The notes below the pieces were generated by a model that had not been told where the DNA came from, ran no database searches, and saw only the letters and a program-made list of their open reading frames with translations. From assembly GCA_963676605.2 (NCBI GenBank), contig CAXXSP010000052.1:1-13027 (forward strand): DNA of 13,027 nucleotides, read 5' to 3'. Positions within the stretch are counted from its first letter, which is position 1; each line of letters opens with the position of its first letter. Source of the stretch: SABI01 sp963676605 (GTDB taxonomy: Bacteria > Spirochaetota > Spirochaetia > Sphaerochaetales > Sphaerochaetaceae). Positions 1 through 7,965 of this stretch are shown one piece after another. The translations under genes were made by a program, and so were the position numbers.

Positions 1-92
1 GCGCAGACCCCGCAGTCATTGTGACTCTCGAGCACGCTTTCAGACTCATGCAGCCGGTACTGAAATTCCTGTTTGTCGTAAAGGAAAAATAA
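1..92 (+). CDS. rpsF: Ribosomal protein S6, C-terminal end (partial)
   Basis: This is the last 29 codons of a gene that begins before the window, read in frame from base 3 to the TAA at 90-92. The translated end contains VTLEHAFRLMQPVLKFLFV, which fits the last helix and strand of S6, a small-subunit protein that pairs with S18 on the 30S platform. Placement 26 bases before ssb and two genes before rpsR is the standard rpsF-ssb-rpsR order and supports the call strongly. The promoter of this operon must lie outside the window. Confidence 0.85.
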   Translation, partial: ADPAVIVTLEHAFRLMQPVLKFLFVVKEK

Positions 93-118
93 ATCCAAAC
101 CTAACAGGAGTATAACGT

Positions 119-610
119 ATGGCTAACGATATCAACAGCGTAGTCCTTGTCGGAAGACTTACCCGGGATATGGAACTCAGATACCTTAACAGCGGAACGG
201 CTGTCGGCCGTTTCTCCCTTGCCGTAAATCGTACAAAGAGGTCAGGCGATGCAAGGGAAGAGGAAGTGAGTTTCTTCGATATCACCGTGTGGGGCCGTCA
301 GGCAGAAGTTCTGAATTCCTACCTTTCCAAAGGGCGTCAGGTCTGTGTGAGTGGAGAACTCCGCCAGAGCCGCTGGGAACAGGATGGCCAGAGCCGCAGC
401 AGAATTGAGATCGTCGCCAATTCCGTACAGCTTCTGGGAGGCAATCCAGGAAACGCAGGTCAGAGTGAACGCAGTTCCTACCAGAACGGCGGTGGATATC
501 AGAACGGCGGAGGGTTCCAGAAACAGTCGAGCCCGGCTCCTTCCTTTAAGGAGAATGCGCCTTCTTCCTTCCCCGGACCGGAACAGTTCGATGATGACAT
601 TCCGTTTTAA
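119..610 (+). CDS. ssb: Single-stranded DNA-binding protein
   Basis: SSB coats single-stranded DNA during replication, repair and recombination and recruits partner proteins through its C-terminal tip. The 163-residue product has an OB-fold over residues about 5-108 (start INSVVLVGRLTRD, then FSLAVNR and the FFDITVWGRQAE segment). A flexible Gly/Asn/Gln/Ser-rich linker covers about 109-152, and the acidic tip DDDIPF (158-163) ends the protein exactly as in classical SSB. The ATG start has an AGGAG ribosome site about 8 bases upstream, and length is normal for the family. It sits between rpsF and rpsR, so it is probably co-transcribed with them. The linker holds a short tandem repeat (separate entry). 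Confidence 0.97.
   Translation: MANDINSVVLVGRLTRDMELRYLNSGTAVGRFSLAVNRTKRSGDAREEEVSFFDITVWGRQAEVLNSYLSKGRQVCVSGELRQSRWEQDGQSRSRIEIVANSVQLLGGNPGNAGQSERSSYQNGGGYQNGGGFQKQSSPAPSFKENAPSSFPGPEQFDDDIPF
479..514 (+). repeat. Two-copy 18-bp tandem repeat in the ssb linker
   Basis: Two adjacent 18-bp units (479-496 and 497-514) each encode Tyr-Gln-Asn-Gly-Gly-Gly and differ only at wobble positions. They lie in the disordered linker of SSB, where length variation is normally tolerated, so this is probably a small in-frame duplication without functional consequence. Confidence 0.7.
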
Positions 611-634
611 CACTGCAATAGGAGAATAGTAAAC

Positions 635-934
635 ATGGCAGATGATAATGATAAGAGCGTAAGCAGAGACGGCAACGGCGGAAGAGGTGGAAACTCAGGA
701 CGTCGTTTCGGCGGTAACAAGAGAGGACCTTTCAAGAAGAAGGTCTGTAAGTTCTGTACACAGGGCCTTGTAGCAGATTACAAGAATCCCGACATGCTGA
801 GAAGATACGTGACAGAAAGAGGTAAGATCCTCCCCAGTCGCATCACCGGTAACTGTGCAAAACACCAGAGAGCACTTACCACCGAAATCAAGCGCGCACG
901 TGTGCTCGCATACCTTCCTTTCGACAGAAAGTAA
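635..934 (+). CDS. rpsR: Ribosomal protein bS18, zinc-ligand form
   Basis: S18 binds next to S6 on the platform of the 30S subunit. The S18 core covers about residues 36-97 with the recognisable stretches NPDMLRRYVTERGKILPSR and HQRALTTEIKRAR. Four potential metal ligands are present (Cys38, Cys41, Cys74, His77), matching the zinc-binding form of S18 rather than the form that has lost them. A Gly/Arg/Asn-rich N-terminal extension of about 35 residues precedes the core, making the protein longer (99 residues) than the usual 70-80. The start has an AGGAG site about 10 bases upstream and lies 24 bases after ssb. Confidence 0.96.
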   Translation: MADDNDKSVSRDGNGGRGGNSGRRFGGNKRGPFKKKVCKFCTQGLVADYKNPDMLRRYVTERGKILPSRITGNCAKHQRALTTEIKRARVLAYLPFDRK

Positions 935-1894
935 GTGTTTTCGGCTATGAGAGAGTACGACAGCCGTACACTTGTTGATCTGCTGTTACCTGCGGGGATT
1001 TCGTTTATAATCTACCTGGTAACATCTTCAGGAGTATTAAGCATTCTGCCGCTGCTTCTGATGAGTGAGAGACTTGATGGCTTGTGGAAGAAGAGTATAA
1101 GCGCAGGACTTGTAGTCCTTGGTGTCATTATTCTTCACACGGTACAGCTGGGCGATATCTTTCAGACAAGAGGTACGATGACGGGAGTACTGATTGTAGG
1201 ACTTTACATGCCGCTGTCCCTGATCGTTTCGGCCTGGGTCTGGATGGTGATGAGTCATACACGATATGCAATCCGTCTGATTGCATCGGTTTCGATCGTT
1301 TTTGTATTCGGTTTTTTTATAGTATTATGGTTACTTGGAGACAGTGAAAGTTCCAGGAACACGCTTGCAGTCTATCAGGAGGTTCTCACCTCAGTCATTC
1401 AGATGATGGGGGCCGGCATGATCGGCAGTGACACTGAGACGTTGAGTGAATTCATGTATGCGGTGATTATCCGCTTCGCATTATTCATCTACCTCGTTCA
1501 GTTCATGGCTGCCGTCTATATAAGCGAACTGTTCCTCAACAGGAACTCCCGGTCATTCGAACAGCGGATGATGCAGTGGCGACTCCCGCATGAGACCCTG
1601 TGGGTCTTTCTCGGATCGTTCACCCTCGTCCTGGTAACGTTTTTTACAGATTCGACGCTTATAGAAAGTGTCGCGTACAACATAAGCAGTGCTCTCGCCC
1701 TGTTTTATGCGGTACACGGAGTCTCGATAGCTGTCTATCTGCTGAAGAAAAAGGTAGAACATCTCAGGGTTCTGAGAACGTTCAATATCTGTCTGATGCT
1801 GATGCTGCTGCCGGGCATGAATGTGATTGCCTTTCTTGCATTTTCCCTGCTGGGAATCAGTGAGACATGGATCACGTATCGTAAACATGAGTAA
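935..1894 (+). CDS. Multi-pass membrane protein, DUF2232 (YybS)-like
   Basis: The product is a 315-319 residue integral membrane protein of unknown function. Hydrophobic segments lie at about residues 12-45, 55-75, 82-106, 111-134, 174-200, 221-237, 247-270 and 284-306, suggesting eight or so passes. The pattern WRLPHETLW (215-223) and the closing GISETWITYR (307-316) resemble the end of DUF2232/YybS proteins. YybS genes also neighbour rplI and dnaB/dnaC in Firmicutes. The family call is from memory of motifs and context, so it is moderate. The longest frame starts with a GTG directly after the rpsR stop. An in-frame ATG at 947 is an equally possible start, and neither has a clear ribosome site, so translation may be coupled to rpsR. 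The stop is 15 bases before rplI. Confidence 0.85.
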   Translation: MFSAMREYDSRTLVDLLLPAGISFIIYLVTSSGVLSILPLLLMSERLDGLWKKSISAGLVVLGVIILHTVQLGDIFQTRGTMTGVLIVGLYMPLSLIVSAWVWMVMSHTRYAIRLIASVSIVFVFGFFIVLWLLGDSESSRNTLAVYQEVLTSVIQMMGAGMIGSDTETLSEFMYAVIIRFALFIYLVQFMAAVYISELFLNRNSRSFEQRMMQWRLPHETLWVFLGSFTLVLVTFFTDSTLIESVAYNISSALALFYAVHGVSIAVYLLKKKVEHLRVLRTFNICLMLMLLPGMNVIAFLAFSLLGISETWITYRKHE

Positions 1895-1909
1895 GGAGAA
1901 AAGGGAATT

Positions 1910-2515
1910 ATGAAAATTATTTTAAATCAGGATGTTCATAATCTCGGAGAAGAAGGAGACGTGGTAGAAGTCAAGAACGGATACGCACGGAATTACCTCC
2001 TTCCCAGAAATATTGCAGTCCTGTTCAACAAAGCGAATCAGGCTATCTTTGCCGGTAAGGCAAAGGCAATTGAGAAAAGAAAGGAAGATAAGAGAAAGGC
2101 TGCCGCGTCTCTCAAGGAGAGACTCGATTCAATGACTCTTTCTCTTACCGTTTCTGCCGGTGAAAGCGGCAAACTCTTCGGTTCAGTGACAAACACCATG
2201 ATTATGGAGGCACTGGCCAAGGAAGGGATCGAAGTAGAGAAGAAGAGAATTGAAGTATCTTCTCACGATATCAAGATGGTCGGTACCTACACTGTCAAGA
2301 TTCGTCTCTACGAAGGTGAAAGCGCAGCTATGAAGCTTGAAGTCATCAGTGAAAAGGCTGTGAAGAGCGCTGAAGCCGCCTCTGAAGCAGCAGAAGCTGT
2401 TGAAGAAGCTCCCGCAGCTGAAGAAGTTGAGGAAGTGGCAGAAGAAGCTGCGGTTGAAGAGACTGCTGCTGATGAAGCTCCCGAAACTGAAGAAGCTGAA
2501 GAAGAAAAAGAATAA
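1910..2515 (+). CDS. rplI: Ribosomal protein bL9 with acidic C-terminal tail
   Basis: L9 binds 23S rRNA near the base of the L1 stalk and reaches out from the 50S surface; it helps maintain reading frame. The N-terminal RNA-binding domain (residues 1-40) shows the family signature, including GEEGDVVEVKNGYARNYLLP. A long connecting helix (about 41-75) follows, then the C-terminal domain (about 78-148), with GKLFGSVT at 88-95. The usual protein ends near 148, but here a tail of about 53 residues (149-201) follows, composed almost entirely of Glu and Ala with a few Val, Thr, Ser and Pro. An AAGGAG site precedes the ATG. It is 15 bases after the membrane-protein gene and 11 bases before dnaB. Confidence 0.97.
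   Translation: MKIILNQDVHNLGEEGDVVEVKNGYARNYLLPRNIAVLFNKANQAIFAGKAKAIEKRKEDKRKAAASLKERLDSMTLSLTVSAGESGKLFGSVTNTMIMEALAKEGIEVEKKRIEVSSHDIKMVGTYTVKIRLYEGESAAMKLEVISEKAVKSAEAASEAAEAVEEAPAAEEVEEVAEEAAVEETAADEAPETEEAEEEKE
2340..2512 (+). repeat. Low-complexity GAA/GCT-rich tract encoding the L9 tail
   Basis: The 3' part of rplI is a run of GAAGAA, GAAGCT and GCTGAA codons, giving a purine-rich imperfect short-period repeat. It is coding sequence, not an independent element. Such tracts can change length by slippage, so this stretch is the likeliest place for variation between related strains. Confidence 0.6.
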
Positions 2516-2526
2516 GGGTCTGACCC

Positions 2527-3900
2527 GTGGCTGATATCGCAGGGGGGAGAATTCCCCCTCATAATATTGATGCAGAGAAAGCTGTACTCGGAGCAATCCT
2601 GTTAAGCTCGGATGCATTTCATGAGGTTTCTCAGTCGTTGAGAAAGGATGATTTCTATTCTCCTGCTCATTCGACCCTCTACGATGCCATTCTTTTATTT
2701 CACAATGAGCATAGTGGTCAGACGATTGATCTGATCACTATCTCTGAATTTCTCAAGGGGCAGAAACTCCTGGACCTGTGTGGAGGCATGGCGTATGTCG
2801 CCAGCCTTACCAGTGACGTCCCCACCATTACCAACGCAATCTATTACGCAAAGATAGTACAGTCCCTCTCCCTGAGACGATCGCTGCTTACTCTTTCCTC
2901 GACACTCTATGATTCCGCTTTCGATGATTCGAAGGACGTGGATGAAATTCTCGATGACGGTGAACATAAACTGAGTGACCTCCAGATTTCAACAGAGATG
3001 TTCAGCGAGAGTTATAAGGATGGATCAGTCCTTGTCCGTTCGACGGTAGACCATCTGATGGAACGTGTTCAGCATGGTAATGTCGAGGGCGTGAAGAGTG
3101 GCTTCTCCCGCCTTGATGATATGACCGGCGGATTCCGTCCCGGTGAATATGTAGTCATCGGTGCACGTCCCTCAGTAGGTAAAACCGCATTCGCCATCTC
3201 TATGGCGATCGATATCGCCATCCACCGTAAAATATCCACCGGGTTCTTCTCTGCAGAAATGACAAGTATGGCTATCATGGAAAGAATTCTTTCCGCTGAA
3301 GCCCGGGTTGATTCCAAGCGTATCAGAAATGCGGTTCTGCGTTCTCAGGATACGAATGCGATCATTGATGCTGCCAGCAGGATCTACGAAGGCAAACTCA
3401 TTATACAGGATACACCGAACATCAAGCTGTTCGATCTGAGAAGCCAGGCAAGGAGAATGAAACGGGAGAAAGGAATAGAGATCCTCTTCATCGACTATCT
3501 CTCGCTGATCAACCCTGAGAGCGGACCGAATGTACCTCGTCATGAACAGGTTGCAGAGATCAGCCGTTCCATGAAATCTCTTGCACGTGAACTGCGGATT
3601 CCGATCGTCGCCCTTTCACAGGTATCTCGTGATGCAGAAGGGAAGGAGCCGAACCTTGCGAATATCAGAGAGTCGGGTTCCGTCGAGCAGGATGCAGATG
3701 TCGTTCTTTTCCTTCACCGTGACCGTCTGAGTGAACACGATGAGGCCAACGGAGAAGAGCAGCAGGTGCTTGTAAACGGATTCCCTGTCCAGGAGACGAA
3801 GATTATCCTTGCCAAACAGCGTAACGGTGAAACCGGTGTCTTTGCGATGGGATTCCAGAAACAGCTTGTACGATTCGTAGAATTGGAACAGTATTCCTGA
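2527..3900 (+). CDS. dnaB: Replicative DNA helicase DnaB
   Basis: DnaB is the hexameric ATP-driven helicase that unwinds DNA ahead of the replisome. The 457-residue product has the N-terminal domain that interacts with primase (about 8-110; start PPHNIDAEKAVLGAIL), a linker, and a RecA-like ATPase domain (about 185-450). In the latter I see the Walker A motif GARPSVGKT (212-220), Walker B ILFIDYLSLI (319-328), the ALSQVSR segment (362-368) and RESGSVEQDADVV (381-393). Length is normal and no intein interrupts the Walker A region, a common intein site. The start is GTG; an AAGGG partly formed by the rplI stop codon lies 8 bases upstream. It closes the plus-strand operon, and its TGA directly abuts the stop of the converging rseP. 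Confidence 0.98.
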   Translation: MADIAGGRIPPHNIDAEKAVLGAILLSSDAFHEVSQSLRKDDFYSPAHSTLYDAILLFHNEHSGQTIDLITISEFLKGQKLLDLCGGMAYVASLTSDVPTITNAIYYAKIVQSLSLRRSLLTLSSTLYDSAFDDSKDVDEILDDGEHKLSDLQISTEMFSESYKDGSVLVRSTVDHLMERVQHGNVEGVKSGFSRLDDMTGGFRPGEYVVIGARPSVGKTAFAISMAIDIAIHRKISTGFFSAEMTSMAIMERILSAEARVDSKRIRNAVLRSQDTNAIIDAASRIYEGKLIIQDTPNIKLFDLRSQARRMKREKGIEILFIDYLSLINPESGPNVPRHEQVAEISRSMKSLARELRIPIVALSQVSRDAEGKEPNLANIRESGSVEQDADVVLFLHRDRLSEHDEANGEEQQVLVNGFPVQETKIILAKQRNGETGVFAMGFQKQLVRFVELEQYS

Positions 3901-5253
3901 TTACGAGAGAAAGAATCTCGCGTCGCTGAACAGGACAAACAGAATAAGAACAGACAGAATAATCACTCCGATCGACTGGTAGCGCAAATAAGCTGAAACC
4001 GGTAGAGGTTTCCTGCGTATCCACTCGATGAGTGATAGGATGATGGATCCTCCGTCCAGCGCGGGTAGGGGAAGGAGGTTCGCGATGCCCAGTGATATAC
4101 TGACCATTGCCATAAGCTGGAGGAAGGATCTCAGACCGCTCAGAAAGGTCTCTCCTATTACATAGCTGATTCTGAGAGGTCCTGCCAGAGATTCTCCTGC
4201 GCTCATTCTTCCACTCACGAGCTGAATGAAGAGATTCACGGTTTCACGGATCATCGCCGCAGTCTCTTTGGCTGAAGAGGCCACTGCACGCACGAAGGAA
4301 TAGCCTTCAATGGTCACACGGGATCTTTCGAAGGAAAAGGGTGCAATGATCTTCCCTTCAGCTGACCGCTGGGGAATGAAGTCAATCGTTTCTTCGTTGC
4401 TGTCTGCATGACGCAGTTTCATGGACATCCTTCCCCGGCCACCAAGATAGGCAGAGAGAACATCGGCTATATAGAGACTCTCCTTTCCATTCACCTGAAG
4501 GATACGGTCTCCTACAGCCGCACCGGCCACTGCTTCAGGACTGAGGGGATCGAGTGAAGCTATCACAGGCGTTATAGCAGAGGCGACACCGAGAAGGTAT
4601 CGTCCATCCTGAAGGATCGGGAGAACAGGGACGGTAAGCACTTGGGAAGAGCGCTTTACACCTACGCTCAATGTTTCTCCATCACCATACTCCTCTTTCA
4701 TGAATGTTGAAATATCCTGAAAGTTTCTGATCTCCGTCTTATTCAGCGATACAACAGTATCTCCGGTTTGCAAGCCCCCTTGTTCTGCGGCATTTTCCCC
4801 CTCTCCGTATAAAAGAGGATAATCGCGAGTGACGAGAATCGTGGCAGGATCAGAAAATGAGGTTGAAGAGAGCATAAAGAAGGGAATGAAGATCAGAAAA
4901 GCAAAGATAAGATTCATCATCGGCCCTGCCAGATAGGTGATCATGCGCTTCAGCGGATGCGCTGCAAAGATCGACCCACTCGATACGTTCTGTATTTCAT
5001 GTTCATGGCGTTCATGAGATTTAATGAGATCTTCCGCTCCTTTGAGGCGGCAGTATCCTCCGAGAGGGAATATATTGATCCGGTATTCGATCCCGTTTTT
5101 ATTCCATCGTTTGATTGCCCGGCCCCAGCCTATGGCGAATGCTTCAACCGTTATACCGCTCAGACGGGCACCGAGATAGTGACCAGCCTCATGAATCGTG
5201 ATCATAAATGCGATTGAAGCAAGCCCTATGAGAAAGGAGACAAGTGTATTCAC
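3901..5253 (-). CDS. rseP: RseP-type site-2 intramembrane zinc metalloprotease
   Basis: Site-2 proteases cut membrane-embedded substrates, classically anti-sigma factors or leftover signal peptides. The first membrane segment holds the zinc motif HEAGH (residues 21-25). It is followed by the membrane-associated PLGGYCRLKG loop (63-72) and a hydrophobic segment at 106-130. Two PDZ-like domains lie at about 135-225 and 228-310 (GLQTGDTVVSLN and GAAVGDRILQVNG). The C-terminal NLLPLPALDGG motif (392-402) carries the third metal ligand, and a last membrane segment covers 425-443. All catalytic residues are present. The GTG start overlaps the dxr TGA in a GTGA junction, implying translational coupling. 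It is the last gene of the minus-strand operon. No dedicated regulator or anti-sigma gene is nearby, so the substrate is unknown. Confidence 0.96.
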   Translation of the reverse strand: MNTLVSFLIGLASIAFMITIHEAGHYLGARLSGITVEAFAIGWGRAIKRWNKNGIEYRINIFPLGGYCRLKGAEDLIKSHERHEHEIQNVSSGSIFAAHPLKRMITYLAGPMMNLIFAFLIFIPFFMLSSTSFSDPATILVTRDYPLLYGEGENAAEQGGLQTGDTVVSLNKTEIRNFQDISTFMKEEYGDGETLSVGVKRSSQVLTVPVLPILQDGRYLLGVASAITPVIASLDPLSPEAVAGAAVGDRILQVNGKESLYIADVLSAYLGGRGRMSMKLRHADSNEETIDFIPQRSAEGKIIAPFSFERSRVTIEGYSFVRAVASSAKETAAMIRETVNLFIQLVSGRMSAGESLAGPLRISYVIGETFLSGLRSFLQLMAMVSISLGIANLLPLPALDGGSIILSLIEWIRRKPLPVSAYLRYQSIGVIILSVLILFVLFSDARFFLS

Positions 5254-6404
5254 CCTCTGCGCCTCTGAACTGCTTCATGTGCACGTTGTTTCGCCTGCCT
5301 ATCCAGAGTGATGATCTCTTCGAGATTCTGTGGTGCATCGGAGAAATTATCCTGCATCACCTCGTGAACGATATCAGAAATGGAAAGGAATGGGATCTTC
5401 CCGTTCAAAAACGTATCAACTGCCACCTCGTTTGCACCGTTGAAGGCGATAGGGTATCCTCCGGAAGATTCAATGGAGGCATAGGCAAGAGCGAGCATGG
5501 GGAACCGTTTTGGATCCCAGGGAGAGAAGTTCAGGTCAAGGGGGGCAAAGGAGAGCGGGCTCACAACATCATGAAGAGGCCGATCTAAGATATTAATGGC
5601 ATCCATGATCGGCAGCGCCATATCGGGAGGTGAGAGTTGGGCATAGACAGCCCCGTTCTTCATCCGTATCATCGAGTGGACCACAGACTGCGGATGTACC
5701 GTGACTTCTATATAGTCTGCCGGGAGTTGAAACAGAAACGAGGCTTCTATCACTTCAAGACCCTTGTTGGCAAGGGTGGCAGAATCTATGGATATTTTTC
5801 TCCCCATGGACCAGGTTGGATGGCTGAGGGCATCTTCTACGCTTACAGTTTTCATCTGCTCATAGGTGAATTCCCTGAAAGGTCCCCCGCTGGCAGTGAT
5901 GATGACGGAATCTATCGCGTCTCTTCCATGTGCCCCGATCAGGGCGTTGATCGTAGAGTGTTCTGAATCTACCGGGATAATGGTCGCCCCGGATTTCTCT
6001 GCCGCGGCGAATAGAAGGTGACCGCCCATGACCACGCTCTCTTTATTCGCGAGAGCAAGATTCTTCCCGGCACCGAGTGCAGTGAAAGAGGGCACGAGAC
6101 CTGCGCTACCGCTGATCCCGTTCAATACCACATCGCAGGCAACTGTCTCTATCATCCGTTTGAGTCCATCTTCACCCGAATAGAGCGTTCCTTCAGGGAA
6201 ATTGAACGTCTGGGATGTATCGGTGATGCACAGATGCCTGACATGAAAACGTGTTGCCCAGGAGTGCATCATCTCATAGTTGGAATGGCAGGAAAGGGCA
6301 ACTACCTCAAAAATATCTGAATACTTTTTCAGTGAGGAGAGTGCCGTTGTTCCGATCGACCCGGTAGCCCCGAGGATCATCACCCTCGTTCGTTTCAAGC
6401 TCAT
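5250..6404 (-). CDS. dxr: 1-deoxy-D-xylulose 5-phosphate reductoisomerase
   Basis: Dxr converts 1-deoxyxylulose 5-phosphate to 2-C-methyl-D-erythritol 4-phosphate with NADPH, the committed step of the MEP isoprenoid pathway; it is the target of fosmidomycin. The 384-residue product has the nucleotide-binding GATGSIGT (12-19), ANKESVV (119-125), the metal-binding VDSEHS (145-150), ASGGPFRE (171-178), HPTWSMGRKI (195-204) and NKGLEVIEA (213-221). I chose the ATG at 6404, which overlaps the cdsA stop as TGATG and has AGGGG 5 bases upstream. A GTG one codon earlier (6407) is also possible. It works upstream of UppS, encoded two genes earlier, in supplying the polyprenyl carrier. Confidence 0.97.
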   Translation of the reverse strand: MSLKRTRVMILGATGSIGTTALSSLKKYSDIFEVVALSCHSNYEMMHSWATRFHVRHLCITDTSQTFNFPEGTLYSGEDGLKRMIETVACDVVLNGISGSAGLVPSFTALGAGKNLALANKESVVMGGHLLFAAAEKSGATIIPVDSEHSTINALIGAHGRDAIDSVIITASGGPFREFTYEQMKTVSVEDALSHPTWSMGRKISIDSATLANKGLEVIEASFLFQLPADYIEVTVHPQSVVHSMIRMKNGAVYAQLSPPDMALPIMDAINILDRPLHDVVSPLSFAPLDLNFSPWDPKRFPMLALAYASIESSGGYPIAFNGANEVAVDTFLNGKIPFLSISDIVHEVMQDNFSDAPQNLEEIITLDRQAKQRAHEAVQRRRG

Positions 6405-7252
6405 CACAGCCCCTTTTTGACAAGGAGAACAATGTAATAGAAGACAGGAGCGACGAACAGGAGAGAATCTATGGAGTCCATGAGGCCTCCGCGGCCCATA
6501 ATGATCGTACCCGAATCTTTGATACCGGCACTTCGTTTGAACATCGATTCCACCAGATCTCCGGCATCACCTGTGAGAGCCACAGCAGTCGACAGGAGGA
6601 TAAGAGAGAGGGGAGTAAACATCCCCGCAATGACAGGGGAGAACAGATAGTAGAGGAAGGAAGCGGCGATAGCACCGAAAATCCCACCGATAAAACCTGC
6701 GATCGATTTATTGGGTGAAACCTGAACGATATTTCTGTTGCTCTTCCCCAGCAGCATACCGAACACATAGGCGAGTGAATCGTTCGCAAACACGAGGGAA
6801 AAGAGGAGGAGCAGCAGATTGCCCGGATGGGAGAGGAACAGGATGCGTATCAGAGAGAGGGAGAGGAGAGAGGGGTAAGCAAGCAGGAGTAGGTATCTTC
6901 CCACTTTTTCCAGTGATTTCTCAAACCTGTCACGTTCTCCCTGAAAGATTTCCACGGAACATATAATAAGGAGGAGAAGAATCCCGTACACTCTAGTTAC
7001 CGGAAACACAAGTGAGAAATGTTCCTCGAGATACAATACAAACGGAAAAAGAGAGAATGCACCCACTTCAATAGCATTGGGTGATACCCAGGGAATGAAC
7101 ATCTTGTGCATCTCAAGCGTACCGATCGCCATTGCAGCCACAGTAAGCAACGCAAAGGCAAGATGATCATAATAGGGGAGAAAGTACATGAACAGAAGGA
7201 GCGCAGGGACGGAAGTAAAGGTGAGAATCAATCGCTTTGCAACACTATTCAT
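6404..7252 (-). CDS. cdsA: Phosphatidate cytidylyltransferase (CDP-diacylglycerol synthase)
   Basis: CdsA joins CTP and phosphatidate to give CDP-diacylglycerol, the precursor of bacterial phospholipids, in the cytoplasmic membrane. The 282-residue product is strongly hydrophobic, with about eight membrane segments. Family motifs are visible: FANDSLAYVFGMLLGK (155-170), SPNKS (179-183) and the C-terminal signature GDAGDLVESMFKR-AGIKDSG (228-248). Some usually conserved positions differ. The segment usually read as SPxKSxEG is SPNKSIAG here, and the usual PGHGGxxDRxD is MGRGGLMDSID (252-262). Acidic residues around GD, ES and KD are kept, so activity is likely. The ATG overlaps the uppS stop by 8 bases, with a GGAGG site inside uppS. 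Confidence 0.93.
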   Translation of the reverse strand: MNSVAKRLILTFTSVPALLLFMYFLPYYDHLAFALLTVAAMAIGTLEMHKMFIPWVSPNAIEVGAFSLFPFVLYLEEHFSLVFPVTRVYGILLLLIICSVEIFQGERDRFEKSLEKVGRYLLLLAYPSLLSLSLIRILFLSHPGNLLLLLFSLVFANDSLAYVFGMLLGKSNRNIVQVSPNKSIAGFIGGIFGAIAASFLYYLFSPVIAGMFTPLSLILLSTAVALTGDAGDLVESMFKRSAGIKDSGTIIMGRGGLMDSIDSLLFVAPVFYYIVLLVKKGL

Positions 7253-7961
7253 TAAGGAGTCCTCCGTACCTTCGGTTTCTCAGTGCAAATTCATCGCAGG
7301 CGGCTTTCAGGTGTTCCATGGTCCATTCTGGCCAGAGAGAATCATAAAAGGCGAACTCTGCATATGCACTCTCCCACAGAAGGAAATTGCTCAGTCTTTT
7401 TTCTCCGCCGCTGCGTATAATATAATCTACTACAGGGATCTCGGGATAGTCAAAGAACTTCTTCACAGTCTCGACTTTGAGCCGTTCCCCTTCAGTGCGC
7501 TTTTCAAGCCAGGCGTTCACCGACCGGATAATCTCATCCTGTCCGCCGTAGCCGATGGCGAGAGAGACAGTGATGTGACTGTTATGGGCAGTTGCTTCCT
7601 GGGTGGACTTCACTGCCTTGAGAACCTGATCGGGAAACTTTGAAAGATCTCCCCGTACAACCAGCTTTGCACCGACTGAATTGTAGAAGTCGATTTCACT
7701 GAACAGTCTGGTAGCGAAGAGATTCATGAGATAATCCACTTCCTTGGCAGGCCGGGACCAGTTCTCTGTCGAGAATGCATAATAGGTCAGATAGGGAATA
7801 TTCAAATCTGAGGCAGCTTTCACAATCCGTTTAGCTGCCTTCACTCCCTCGAAGTGTCCCATTGAACGGGGAAGAGAGCGTTTTTTCGCCCATCTTCCGT
7901 TTCCGTCCATGATGATTCCGATATGTTGAGGGTAACCCTGTTCGTGCTGTTCTGCTGCCAC
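7245..7961 (-). CDS. uppS: Undecaprenyl diphosphate synthase (cis-prenyltransferase)
   Basis: UppS extends farnesyl diphosphate with isopentenyl units in cis to make undecaprenyl diphosphate, the lipid carrier for peptidoglycan and other envelope glycans. The 238-residue product has HIGIIMDGNGRWAKKR (13-28), with the catalytic Asp at about residue 19. It also has GHFEGV (35-40), AFSTENWSRP (62-71) and the C-terminal RSGGEKRLSNFLLWESAYAE (183-202). Length matches the family. The GTG start has GGAG about 10 bases upstream and lies 4 bases after the frr stop; no other start fits before the conserved core. It forms a lipid-precursor group with cdsA and dxr. Confidence 0.97.
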   Translation of the reverse strand: MAAEQHEQGYPQHIGIIMDGNGRWAKKRSLPRSMGHFEGVKAAKRIVKAASDLNIPYLTYYAFSTENWSRPAKEVDYLMNLFATRLFSEIDFYNSVGAKLVVRGDLSKFPDQVLKAVKSTQEATAHNSHITVSLAIGYGGQDEIIRSVNAWLEKRTEGERLKVETVKKFFDYPEIPVVDYIIRSGGEKRLSNFLLWESAYAEFAFYDSLWPEWTMEHLKAACDEFALRNRRYGGLLNE

Positions 7962-7965
7962 TGAC

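Noticed and set aside
2308..2617. Ser/Ala-rich and Phe-rich open frames antisense to the rplI tail
   Set aside because: They are mirror images of the GAA/GCT repeat tract, without a ribosome site or recognisable domain.
3904..3920. Bidirectional terminator between dnaB and rseP
   Set aside because: Only a 5-bp stem with a 7-base loop, no T-run on either strand, and it lies within rseP coding sequence.
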